From the NCBI GenBank assembly GCA_016209995.1, contig JACQVC010000306.1, positions 1 through 11,904 of the forward strand: a stretch of DNA of 11,904 bases, read 5' to 3'. The notes beneath the pieces were generated by a model. That model was not told the DNA's origin. It did no database searches and saw only the letters and a list, made by a program, of their open reading frames with translations. The position numbers were made by a program, and so were the translations under genes. This DNA is from Gemmatimonadota bacterium. GTDB lineage: Bacteria; Gemmatimonadota; Gemmatimonadetes; Longimicrobiales; Gaopeijiaceae. Below are positions 6,469-11,904 of the stretch, one piece after another; the first letter of the stretch is position 1, and each line of letters starts with the position of its first letter.

Positions 6469-7818
6469 ATGTCACGCAACCATGGGCTCAATCGCAGGGC
6501 GTTCCTGAAGAACGCCGGAATGACGGCAATCCTGGGCGCGGTCGGGACGAAAACCGCTCTCGCGACCGAGGCGGGCGGCGTCCTGTCGTCACCGCTGAGG
6601 GAAACGTACGACTTCGATGAGATCTACAGCCGCGTCGGAACCAACTGCACCAAGTGGGACGGCGCGATCGCCGACTTCGGCGACATCGAGGTGGGAATGG
6701 GGATCGCCGACATGGACTTCCGCGCGGCGCCCTGCATCACCAAGGCCCTGGCCGAGCGCTGCGAGCACGAGTGCTGGGGATACCTGAGGACGCCCGAAGC
6801 GTACACCCAGGCCATCGTCGCCTGGAACAAGAGGCGCTACGGTCTGGACATCGATCCGGCCACGGTCGTGCTGACCACCGGCGTCCACCCGGGCCTGATC
6901 GCCGGGCTGCTGACGTTCTCGCCGCCGGGGAGCAGGGTTCTCCTCACGACGCCCACGTACAACGGGTTCTACGGCGACCTGCGCTTCACGAAGACCGTGC
7001 CGGAAGACAGTCAGATGAACGTGGTCGACGGCCGCTACTCGATCGATTTCGACGACTTCGAGCAGCGCGCCAGCCGCTGCAACGTGTTCATCCTGTGCAA
7101 CCCGCAGAACCCCACGGGCAACTGCTGGTCGCCAGAGGACATGATGCGGATGGGCGAGATCTGCCTCAGGCACCGCGTCGTCGTCTTCGCGGACGAGATT
7201 CACTGCGATTTCGTCACGAAGGGGAACAAGTACACGCCGTTCGCCAGTCTGCCGAACAAGGAGATCGTCGATAACAGCCTGACGTTCAAGGCCGCGAGCA
7301 AGACGTTCAGCCTGGCCGCCATGAAGGCGGCGTGGTACTTCTCGACGAATCCGGACTACCTCGCTCGCGTCAGAGCGAACACGCGCGCCGACCTGAGCAC
7401 GCTCGGCATGGTCGCGAACCTGGCGGTGCTGACCGAAGGCGAAGACTGGGTGAATCAGCTTCTGCCGTACATCGACGGCAACCATGACTTCGCCGAAAAG
7501 TACATCCGGGACAACATCCCGCTCGTAAGGTACACGAAGGCGCAGGGGACCTATCTGGCGTGGCTGGACGTCAGCCAGGTGATCGAGCGGATCGGCGCAA
7601 AGCGTACGGCGGAGGAGGAGAGCAGGACTTCGACGAACCCGGTCACGCCCTCGATGGTCGCTCAGCGCTGGTTCGCCAAGAACGCGAAGGTCTTCATGAA
7701 CCCCGGGCACACGTACGGTACCGGCGGTGAGAACCACCTGCGCATGAATCTGGGCACGTCGCGGAGGCTCATCGAGCGGGCGCTCGACAATATGGCGGAG
7801 GCGCTGCAGAAGATTTAG
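6469..7818 (+). CDS. Tat-exported PLP-dependent aminotransferase, MalY/PatB-like
   Basis: This 449-residue protein is a fold-type I PLP enzyme of the class I/II aminotransferase family, closest in motifs to MalY/PatB C-S lyases. It shows WDGAIADFG..VGMGIADMDF near the start, CNPQNPTG (N214 contacts the cofactor), FADEIHCDF (D242 pairs with the pyridine nitrogen) and AASKTFSLA (K278, the Schiff-base lysine). HLRMNLGTSR supplies the substrate-carboxylate arginine (R425). The N-terminus reads LNRRAFLKNAGMTAILGAVG, a Tat signal with likely cleavage after ALA (30-32), so the holoenzyme should be exported with PLP already bound. The strong ribosome site AGGAGGAGA at 6452-6460 fixes the start at 6469. 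The substrate could be cystathionine, another beta-substituted amino acid, or an amino acid for transamination; sequence alone cannot decide. It shares an operon with the upstream TPR gene. Confidence 0.9.
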   Translation: MSRNHGLNRRAFLKNAGMTAILGAVGTKTALATEAGGVLSSPLRETYDFDEIYSRVGTNCTKWDGAIADFGDIEVGMGIADMDFRAAPCITKALAERCEHECWGYLRTPEAYTQAIVAWNKRRYGLDIDPATVVLTTGVHPGLIAGLLTFSPPGSRVLLTTPTYNGFYGDLRFTKTVPEDSQMNVVDGRYSIDFDDFEQRASRCNVFILCNPQNPTGNCWSPEDMMRMGEICLRHRVVVFADEIHCDFVTKGNKYTPFASLPNKEIVDNSLTFKAASKTFSLAAMKAAWYFSTNPDYLARVRANTRADLSTLGMVANLAVLTEGEDWVNQLLPYIDGNHDFAEKYIRDNIPLVRYTKAQGTYLAWLDVSQVIERIGAKRTAEEESRTSTNPVTPSMVAQRWFAKNAKVFMNPGHTYGTGGENHLRMNLGTSRRLIERALDNMAEALQKI

Positions 7819-7819
7819 T

Positions 7820-7896
7820 AGCGGGTCAGAGATCAGCGGGTCAGACCTCCCTTCCCCCGGCCATTGGGCGTGGAGGAGTGGGGACTGACCCGCTGA
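7820..7896. repeat. Intergenic palindromic element with duplicated arm
   Basis: AGCGGGTCAGA occurs twice in direct orientation (7820-7830 and 7835-7845). The second copy belongs to TCAGCGGGTCAG (7833-7844), which pairs perfectly over 12 bp with CTGACCCGCTGA (7885-7896). The roughly 40-nt interior is also imperfectly self-complementary (CCTCC near the left arm with GGAGG near the right). It sits exactly between the convergent aminotransferase and amidohydrolase genes and could end transcription from both. The layout also looks like a repetitive extragenic palindrome, but only one copy is in the window. Confidence 0.6.
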
Positions 7897-7907
7897 CTGC
7901 GGATAGC

Positions 7908-9194
7908 CTACTGCGTCGTCTGGCCGAGCACCCTCGCCCTCACTGCCTCACGGTCCACGGCTGTACCGCGTAAATACACCGCGTTGATGCGCCGCGTGTT
8001 CGTGATGTCGTCGAGTGGATTCGCATCGAGGACGAGGAAATCCGCGATTTTGCCGGTCGCCACGGTACCGACGTCGGGCAGCTGCAGCCACTCGGCTGAC
8101 GTGCTGGTCGCCGCCGTGATGACCTGAGCCGGCGTCATCCCCGCCGCCGCCATGTCCTCCATCTCGACGTGGGCGGCCCACGCGTTGCCGCCGTCCGTCC
8201 CCATGGCGACCTTGACGCCCGCCCCGCTGAGCCGGGCCAGGTTGCGGGCCTGGATCCCGAACCCTGCCTGCGCTTGGGGCCGCTCCACGTTCCCCTCCAT
8301 GATCTCCTGCAGTTCCGTGGGAGGAATCGTGCTCAACCAGTTGAGATCCGTCGGCACGCCCCGACCGGGAAGGTTCGGGATCTGGACGAAGTTGGGGTGT
8401 TCACGGATCATCGCCATGAACTCGTCGTCGACATCCTGGTCGCGCACGCTGTGCGCAAACGCGTCCAGGCCCGCACGCAGGAGTCCCTTCGCATCCTCGA
8501 GCGCGAAGATATGGGCGGTAACGCGCAGGTTGCGCGTGTGGGCCTCGTCGATGACCGCGCCGTAGAGGGCGGGACCGAGCTTCTGGTACTGCCCGTTGCG
8601 ATCGTCGACCCAGATCTTGACCACATCCACCTGCTTGGCCGCCAGCTCCTGAACGGCCGTCCTCGCCTCCGCCTCGCTCGTCACCCAGTAGGGAGCCTCC
8701 GAGCGCCCCGGCTCCAGTGACGTGATCCCGCGTCCCGCCGTGAAGTAGCGCGCGCCGTTGGGGACCGTCTCCCCACGCACCTGGAATGGCGCATCCGTGT
8801 TGTCGAGACCCAGGCTCACCACCGTACCGGCTCCGTAGTAGGCGTTGTGCTGCAACTGCGTGATGAGGGCTTCCCGCTCGGTCGGCAGGTGCATGTGCGT
8901 GTTGATGATCGCCGGCATGACGGTCTTGCCCGTCAGATCGACGCGCGCCGCGCCCCGTGGGACGTCCACCTCGCCGCGCGGGCCGACCAGCGTGAAACGG
9001 TCACCCTCGACCACGAACACGGCATCCTCGATGGCCGCGCTACCGTCCCCGACGATGAGCCGCGCGCCTTCGAACACCGTGGCGTTCGCCCCGCCTTGAT
9101 CAGCCGGTGCACAGGCCGCCGCGAAGAGCAGAGCGACGAGCAACAGACCAGGAGTGAGGACGAGACTGCGCGAATCGCTGTTCGGTCGGCACAT
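7908..9194 (-). CDS. Lipoprotein amidohydrolase (imidazolonepropionase/prolidase-like)
   Basis: This 428-residue protein is a metal-dependent amidohydrolase (PF01979). The N-terminus SLVLTPGLLLVALLFAAAC fits a lipoprotein signal with modified C28, though the lipobox (AAAC) is not ideal. Catalytic landmarks are in order: NTHMHLP (H100, H102), VVKIW (K193, the probable carboxylated metal-bridging lysine), TAHIF (H228), AHSVRD (H248) and MGTDGG (D334). The small beta-sandwich domain is seen at both ends (ARLIVGDG, then GTVATGKIADFLVLDANPL). This layout is typical of exported imidazolonepropionase-like and prolidase-like hydrolases that act on cyclic amides or dipeptides; the substrate is undetermined. 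The start has a modest ribosome site (GTGAGG, 5 nt before ATG). The gene has its own probable promoter and is convergent with the aminotransferase. Confidence 0.9.
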   Translation of the reverse strand: MCRPNSDSRSLVLTPGLLLVALLFAAACAPADQGGANATVFEGARLIVGDGSAAIEDAVFVVEGDRFTLVGPRGEVDVPRGAARVDLTGKTVMPAIINTHMHLPTEREALITQLQHNAYYGAGTVVSLGLDNTDAPFQVRGETVPNGARYFTAGRGITSLEPGRSEAPYWVTSEAEARTAVQELAAKQVDVVKIWVDDRNGQYQKLGPALYGAVIDEAHTRNLRVTAHIFALEDAKGLLRAGLDAFAHSVRDQDVDDEFMAMIREHPNFVQIPNLPGRGVPTDLNWLSTIPPTELQEIMEGNVERPQAQAGFGIQARNLARLSGAGVKVAMGTDGGNAWAAHVEMEDMAAAGMTPAQVITAATSTSAEWLQLPDVGTVATGKIADFLVLDANPLDDITNTRRINAVYLRGTAVDREAVRARVLGQTTQ

Positions 9195-9219
9195 ACGAGC
9201 CTCACTGGGAAGGGTTCCG

Positions 9220-9249
9220 ATTGGACTGCAAACGCGTTTTTCTTGTCAG
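9220..9249 (-). promoter_or_regulatory. Probable amidohydrolase promoter with palindromic operator candidate
   Basis: On the minus strand CTGACA (plus 9244-9249, five of six -35 bases) and TCCAAT (plus 9220-9225, four of six -10 bases) are 18 nt apart. A perfect 10-bp palindrome AAACGCGTTT (9230-9239) lies within the spacer, where a bound repressor would block polymerase. The transcript would have a leader of about 20 nt before the ATG at 9194. The operator role is inferred from position and symmetry. Confidence 0.4.
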
Positions 9250-9377
9250 GAGACGGTACGGCAGGAGCCCCCGGCAAGCAAGAGAGCGATTCGCGGGGCG
9301 CTTCCCGCACCAGTTCCCTAACGCCGCCGCCTGCCTCCCCCGGTTTACCGGTGGATCGCCGATACTTTTGCGACTTG

Positions 9378-10013
9378 CTAAACGCCGGCGACTCGGGTCA
9401 CCGTCCAGTAGAGGCCGACGGCCGCGATGAACAGGGAGAGCGGCCACACCGTGCGGCGCCGGTACCATTCTTTGTGGCGTAGCCAGCCGATCGCGCCGAA
9501 CGCCAGCGCAATCACCGCCAACTGACCACCCTCGACTCCGAGATTGAAGCTGACCAGACCCGTCAGCCGCTCGGAGCGTGGCAGCCCGAGATCGCTCAAC
9601 ACGCCGGCGAATCCCATGCCGTGCAACAGACCGAAGGCGAACACGAGAGCGATGCGCCACGGCGGTCGATTCGGATCGATCGGTCCGCGCGGCGGCGGGA
9701 TATACTCGGCCGCCAGCTCCAGCCGCTCGTCGCCGAAGTAGACCCACACCCAGCGGGCGAACGTCTCCTCGAGCTCGGCCAGCCGCCGGTCGCGGGGTCC
9801 GGGATCCAGGCGTCCGGAGAGCGGCTGGCCCGAGAACGGATCCAGGCGCTCGAGCAGCCAATCGGGGTTGTTCACCACGTCGACCTGGAACGTGCCATCG
9901 CTGGCGAACGTGACCACGACCCGAGTGCGCTCGAGGTCGTGGGCGATGACTCGGGGGCCCGGCCCGGTCGCGAGCGCCAATCCGGCCAGAAGCATGGCGG
10001 TGGCGGTGCACAT
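9378..10013 (-). CDS. HupE/UreJ-like membrane protein, apparently internally shortened
   Basis: This 211-residue protein has an N-terminal signal-like segment (MLLAGLALA..RVIAHD) and a soluble domain of about 110 residues with HDLERTRVVVTFASDGTFQVD and FARWVWVYFGDERLEL, as in HupE/UreJ family PF13795. It then goes straight to ALVFAFGLLHGMGFAGVL, SFNLGVEGGQLAVIALAF and a last helix FIAAVGLYWTV, which form the C-terminal half of the family's membrane domain. Full-length relatives are usually 300-400 residues and contain, between these parts, several helices including a GxDHxLF-type histidine motif. That stretch is missing here, replaced by PPPRGPIDPNRPP. Family members are thought to be nickel or other metal permeases or accessory proteins; this form may have lost transport. 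The start is uncertain: ATG 10013 and the in-frame ATG six codons later both lack a good ribosome site. Confidence 0.7.
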   Translation of the reverse strand: MCTATAMLLAGLALATGPGPRVIAHDLERTRVVVTFASDGTFQVDVVNNPDWLLERLDPFSGQPLSGRLDPGPRDRRLAELEETFARWVWVYFGDERLELAAEYIPPPRGPIDPNRPPWRIALVFAFGLLHGMGFAGVLSDLGLPRSERLTGLVSFNLGVEGGQLAVIALAFGAIGWLRHKEWYRRRTVWPLSLFIAAVGLYWTVTRVAGV

Positions 10014-10120
10014 GGCAAGAGCACGCTAGATCGGCGGCGCTGGGCGAGCAAGGCGGCGGCACGGCTGCCGTGATAGATTGGCCGGCGCTAGGACCACATC
10101 CACATAAAGGACACTCTTCC

Positions 10121-10636
10121 ATGCCAAGATTGACCTCGTTGTCCCTGGTGATCGCGGCGGTACTGGCCGTCACGGAAGCGAGCGCCCAGCAGCCGGCTGT
10201 TCCCGAGCAGATGCCCTTCGACGTTCCTTACGGTCCGTCCATCACCGCGGATCGCGCGGCACAGGTGGTCCAGGCGGTCGTCGCCGAGGCCAGGCGCCCA
10301 CCCCGTAACTGGAAGCTCGCGATCGCCGTCGTGGACCCGAACGGGGATCTGGTCTACTTCTACCGCATGGACCAGACGCAGCACGCCTCGAACAACATCG
10401 CGATCGGCAAGGCGCGCACGGCCGCCCGCTTCCGGCGCCCGACGCAGGCCTTCTTCGATGTCATGCAGACGCCGGCCGGCGCCTACGTTTCCACGCTCGA
10501 TCCCACGCTGGTGGCATCTCCCGGAGGCATCCCTCTGGTCGAAGGCGGGCGGATCATCGGAGCGATCGGCTGCAGCGGCGCGATGGGCTCGCAGGATCAC
10601 GTGGCCTGCCAGGCGGGTGCGAACACGGTGCGGTAA
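10121..10636 (+). CDS. Secreted GlcG/HbpS-family heme-binding-like protein
   Basis: This 171-residue protein has a Sec signal peptide (MPRLTSLSLVIAAVLAVTEASA|Q) and one GlcG/HbpS domain (PF03928, formerly DUF336). Recognisable pieces are ITADRAAQVVQAVVAEAR, WKLAIAVVDPNGDLVYFYRMD, the ASNNIAIGKARTAARFRRPT helix, and GGIPLVEGGRIIGAIGCSG near the end. Streptomyces HbpS binds heme and senses redox stress outside the cell; other members are of unknown function, so heme binding here is only a family-based guess. The ATG at 10121 is preferred over the upstream in-frame ATG at 10070 because AAAGGA (10106-10111) precedes it and the signal peptide then begins the protein. It diverges from the HupE-like gene across 107 nt, and its stop is only 8 nt from the end of the convergent HEPN gene. 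Confidence 0.87.
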   Translation: MPRLTSLSLVIAAVLAVTEASAQQPAVPEQMPFDVPYGPSITADRAAQVVQAVVAEARRPPRNWKLAIAVVDPNGDLVYFYRMDQTQHASNNIAIGKARTAARFRRPTQAFFDVMQTPAGAYVSTLDPTLVASPGGIPLVEGGRIIGAIGCSGAMGSQDHVACQAGANTVR

Positions 10637-10644
10637 CATCGTCC

Positions 10645-11088
10645 TCACGCACGGCCCGACTCCTGCGCACGCGAGCGAAGCCGCGTGCGAATCCGCTCAT
10701 CGAGCTCGACAACTGCTGCGATGAGTGCTGTGGCCTCGCTCTCCGTCACTGCCGTCAGCGCCTCGTAGGTCACATCGTGCCGTCTCGCGCGGCAATGATC
10801 CAGGAAGTCGGCCAGTTCCGTTGCTTCCGGTCCGATCACGAGCGGCAGCGCCGCGATCGTACGGTAGTGCCGCTGTTCGCGACTCGCTCGATAACCCGCG
10901 GCCTGAAGGGCCGCCGTACAGAGTCTAAGAGCCGCGTTGTAGGCGATGGCAAAACGCCAGGCGGGCGAGATGTCCTTCTGCGCGTCGAGCAGGTCCGCTG
11001 CGGCCGCGACTAGCAGATCGTCCACTTCCTGGCGGGAGGCTTCGTGGCGCGTCAGCCAGCCGTTGGCGAGCCAGCTCTCCAAGCTCAT
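10645..11088 (-). CDS. HEPN-domain protein, probable toxin of MNT/HEPN module
   Basis: This 147-residue all-helical protein starts MSLESWLANGWLTRHEAS and fits the small HEPN family encoded beside MNT nucleotidyltransferases. Its central part (AIAYNAALRLCTAALQAAGYRAS, EQRHYRTIAALP) and the C-terminal FLDHCRARRHDVTYE are typical of these partners. In HepT-type toxins the RNase site is R-x4-H-x-Y. Here the corresponding place reads R100-ARR-H104-DVT-Y108, so spacing differs from the textbook motif, and RNase activity is not assured. The ATG (11088-11086) overlaps the TGA of the nucleotidyltransferase gene (11087-11085) as ATGA, which implies translational coupling. A longer frame from 11199 is rejected because it would run 37 codons into the neighbour. 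A regulatory or structural role instead of a toxin is possible. Confidence 0.78.
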   Translation of the reverse strand: MSLESWLANGWLTRHEASRQEVDDLLVAAAADLLDAQKDISPAWRFAIAYNAALRLCTAALQAAGYRASREQRHYRTIAALPLVIGPEATELADFLDHCRARRHDVTYEALTAVTESEATALIAAVVELDERIRTRLRSRAQESGRA

Positions 11089-11660
11089 CCAGCGAACCCC
11101 GGAATCGCTCCGCTGACCGGGAGCAGGGGACTCTCGAGGATCCTTAGAAGGAACGGATCGGCCTCCTTGTGGCGGCGGTCGAATTCCGGGCGGGTCCATA
11201 CGTTCGGTGTGATCTCCCGACCCAGGACGTCCTGGGCAGCGCGTAAGCGGCGGACCGCCTCCCTGAGGCCAAGGCTTCCCACGATCAGCACGTCTACGTC
11301 ACTGCCCGCCCGTGGTGCGCCGGCTACCAGCGATCCGTAGACGAATGCGAACTCGATACCCTCGTTCCCGAGCGCGCCCCGTAACACGTCGGCTAATCCC
11401 TCTGTCTTGAGGACGATCTCGCGCACCGCGCGAAACAGAGTGTGCCGGTCGTTGGCACGCAGGTAGCGTCTGTTCCCATCCCGTCGCTCGCGCAACAAAT
11501 CGGCACGCACCAGCTTCTCAACCTCCTGGTGGACGGTGCGCGGGGCGAGACCCGTCAGGCGCACCAGCTCGCGAAGATGATATTCGCGGCTGGGGTCGAG
11601 GAATGTACGAGCGAGCACCGCGCGTCGGCCCGCAGGTCCCAGAAGCAGGTTCTGCGACAT
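11085..11660 (-). CDS. Winged-helix regulator fused to MNT-type nucleotidyltransferase, probable antitoxin
   Basis: This 191-residue protein has two parts. Residues 1 to about 75 form a winged helix-turn-helix (REYHLRELVRLTGLAPRTVHQEVEKL, wing RRDGNRRYLRAN). Residues 85-165 form a minimal nucleotidyltransferase: VYGSLVAGAP (G109-S110) followed by SDVDVLIVG (D121, D123), the GS..DxD signature for Mg-nucleotide binding. In MntA/HepT systems the nucleotidyltransferase AMPylates and silences the HEPN toxin. Here the fused DNA-binding domain suggests the same protein also represses its own operon. The ATG at 11660 has no ribosome site but lies just after a promoter, consistent with a leaderless transcript. 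It overlaps the HEPN gene by 4 nt, with antitoxin first and toxin second. Confidence 0.88.
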   Translation of the reverse strand: MSQNLLLGPAGRRAVLARTFLDPSREYHLRELVRLTGLAPRTVHQEVEKLVRADLLRERRDGNRRYLRANDRHTLFRAVREIVLKTEGLADVLRGALGNEGIEFAFVYGSLVAGAPRAGSDVDVLIVGSLGLREAVRRLRAAQDVLGREITPNVWTRPEFDRRHKEADPFLLRILESPLLPVSGAIPGFAG

Positions 11661-11700
11661 ATACGTATGCTAATCCGATACGATTGTATGTCAATATTGA
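11661..11700 (-). promoter_or_regulatory. Promoter and palindromic operator region of the MNT/HEPN operon
   Basis: Read on the minus strand, a perfect TTGACA (plus 11689-11694) is followed after 16 nt by TAGCAT (plus 11667-11672, four of six -10 bases). The -10 ends six nt before the ATG, so transcription should start at or next to the start codon. Three small symmetric sites crowd this AT-rich 40-nt stretch: ATACGTAT (11661-11668), ATAC-gatt-GTAT (11678-11689) and TCAATATTGA (11691-11700). The two ATAC/GTAT sites are natural candidates for binding by the winged helix of the first gene product. Confidence 0.6.
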
Positions 11701-11707
11701 ACACGCA

Positions 11708-11904
11708 TCAGTCCAGAAAGAGATCGGGCAGCAACGGCTTCGTAGGGGCGACAGCGTACTTTTCCAGATCAGTGACGCCGGCGGCGCGCAGCACATCCTC
11801 ATCGATGAAGAAGTTGCCCGTGCAGCTTCGGCTCGGCTGCGCGAGGATCCAGGGCGCGGCGTCGGCTACGATCTCGGGTTTGCGCCCGCGCGCGGGATCG
11901 ACGC
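11708..11904 (-). CDS. C-terminus of HSDL2-like short-chain dehydrogenase (5' end outside window)
   Basis: On the minus strand an open frame enters from the right edge (two leading bases, then GTC) and ends at TGA (plus 11708-11710), giving 64 residues. It reads RKPEIVADAAPWIL, then SRSCTGNFFIDEDVLRAAGV, then TDLEKYAV and PLLPDLFLD at the end. This closely follows the end of the SDR domain of hydroxysteroid dehydrogenase-like protein 2 (KVDIMADAAY.., TGNF.IDE, GI.NFD.YA, PL.PDFFLD). The Rossmann and catalytic YxxxK parts would lie beyond the window. Members are NAD(P)-dependent oxidoreductases linked to lipid or steroid metabolism; the substrate is unknown. The MNT/HEPN promoter begins within 20 nt after this stop. 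Confidence 0.8.
   Translation of the reverse strand, partial: VDPARGRKPEIVADAAPWILAQPSRSCTGNFFIDEDVLRAAGVTDLEKYAVAPTKPLLPDLFLD

Noticed and set aside
6589..7737. 382-residue minus-strand open frame opposite the aminotransferase
   Set aside because: The plus strand has clear PLP-enzyme motifs; the antisense product is Val/Arg-rich with no family features.
10014..10120. Promoter of the GlcG-like gene in the divergent gap
   Set aside because: Only poor hexamers such as TTGGCC..CACATA were seen, too weak to call.
9202..10173. 323-residue minus-strand frame over the HupE-like gene
   Set aside because: It is Arg/Ser-rich with no domain and overlaps a frame with recognisable HupE signatures.
11089..11199. 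N-terminal extension of the HEPN frame
   Set aside because: It lies inside the nucleotidyltransferase gene; the ATGA overlap start is far more typical, and the added residues are Pro/Arg-rich without structure.
1..11904. tRNA, rRNA, CRISPR array, insertion sequence or riboswitch
   Set aside because: No cloverleaf, array of spaced repeats, transposase motif, terminal inverted repeats or known leader structure was found by reading both strands.

Overview
This is a GC-rich bacterial window of ordinary protein-coding DNA, with no rRNA, tRNA, CRISPR array or transposase. The gene content suggests an uncultured soil-type bacterium of the Acidobacteriota or Gemmatimonadota kind. The pointers are an ankyrin protein next to a Tat-exported DUF1552 protein, secreted NHL/TPR proteins, a lipoprotein amidohydrolase and very GC-rich codon use. 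This assignment is an inference from gene families; no marker gene is present.

Layout. Bases 1-2295 (+) hold the end of an ankyrin-repeat gene followed 25 nt later by a DUF1552 gene. A small outer-membrane beta-barrel gene (2446-3036, -) converges on them across a strong GC hairpin. Bases 3037-3564 hold no intact gene but contain the broken start of a winged-helix (AlkZ/HTH_42-like) gene. A secreted six-bladed propeller resembling peptidyl-alpha-hydroxyglycine alpha-amidating lyase follows (3565-4683, +). Next comes a probable two-gene operon (+): a secreted TPR protein with a striking histidine cluster (4871-6451), and a Tat-exported MalY/PatB-type PLP aminotransferase (6469-7818). A palindromic intergenic element (7820-7896) separates this from a minus-strand lipoprotein amidohydrolase (7908-9194) and an apparently internally shortened HupE/UreJ-like protein (9378-10013). 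A secreted GlcG/HbpS-type protein (10121-10636, +) follows.

The right end (minus strand) carries a compact two-gene module: a winged-helix/MNT nucleotidyltransferase fusion (11085-11660) and a HEPN-domain protein (10645-11088) coupled by an ATGA overlap. Its promoter appears to give a leaderless transcript and is packed with small palindromes. Upstream lies the C-terminus of an HSDL2-like short-chain dehydrogenase (11708-11904).

Working together. Nearly all intact genes from 859 to 10636 encode proteins with Sec, Tat, lipoprotein or membrane signals, so the core of the window is an envelope and periplasm set. It looks aimed at peptide, amino-acid or small-organic turnover, but no single pathway is proven by the sequence. 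The HEPN/nucleotidyltransferase pair is the clearest self-contained system, most simply a toxin-antitoxin module.
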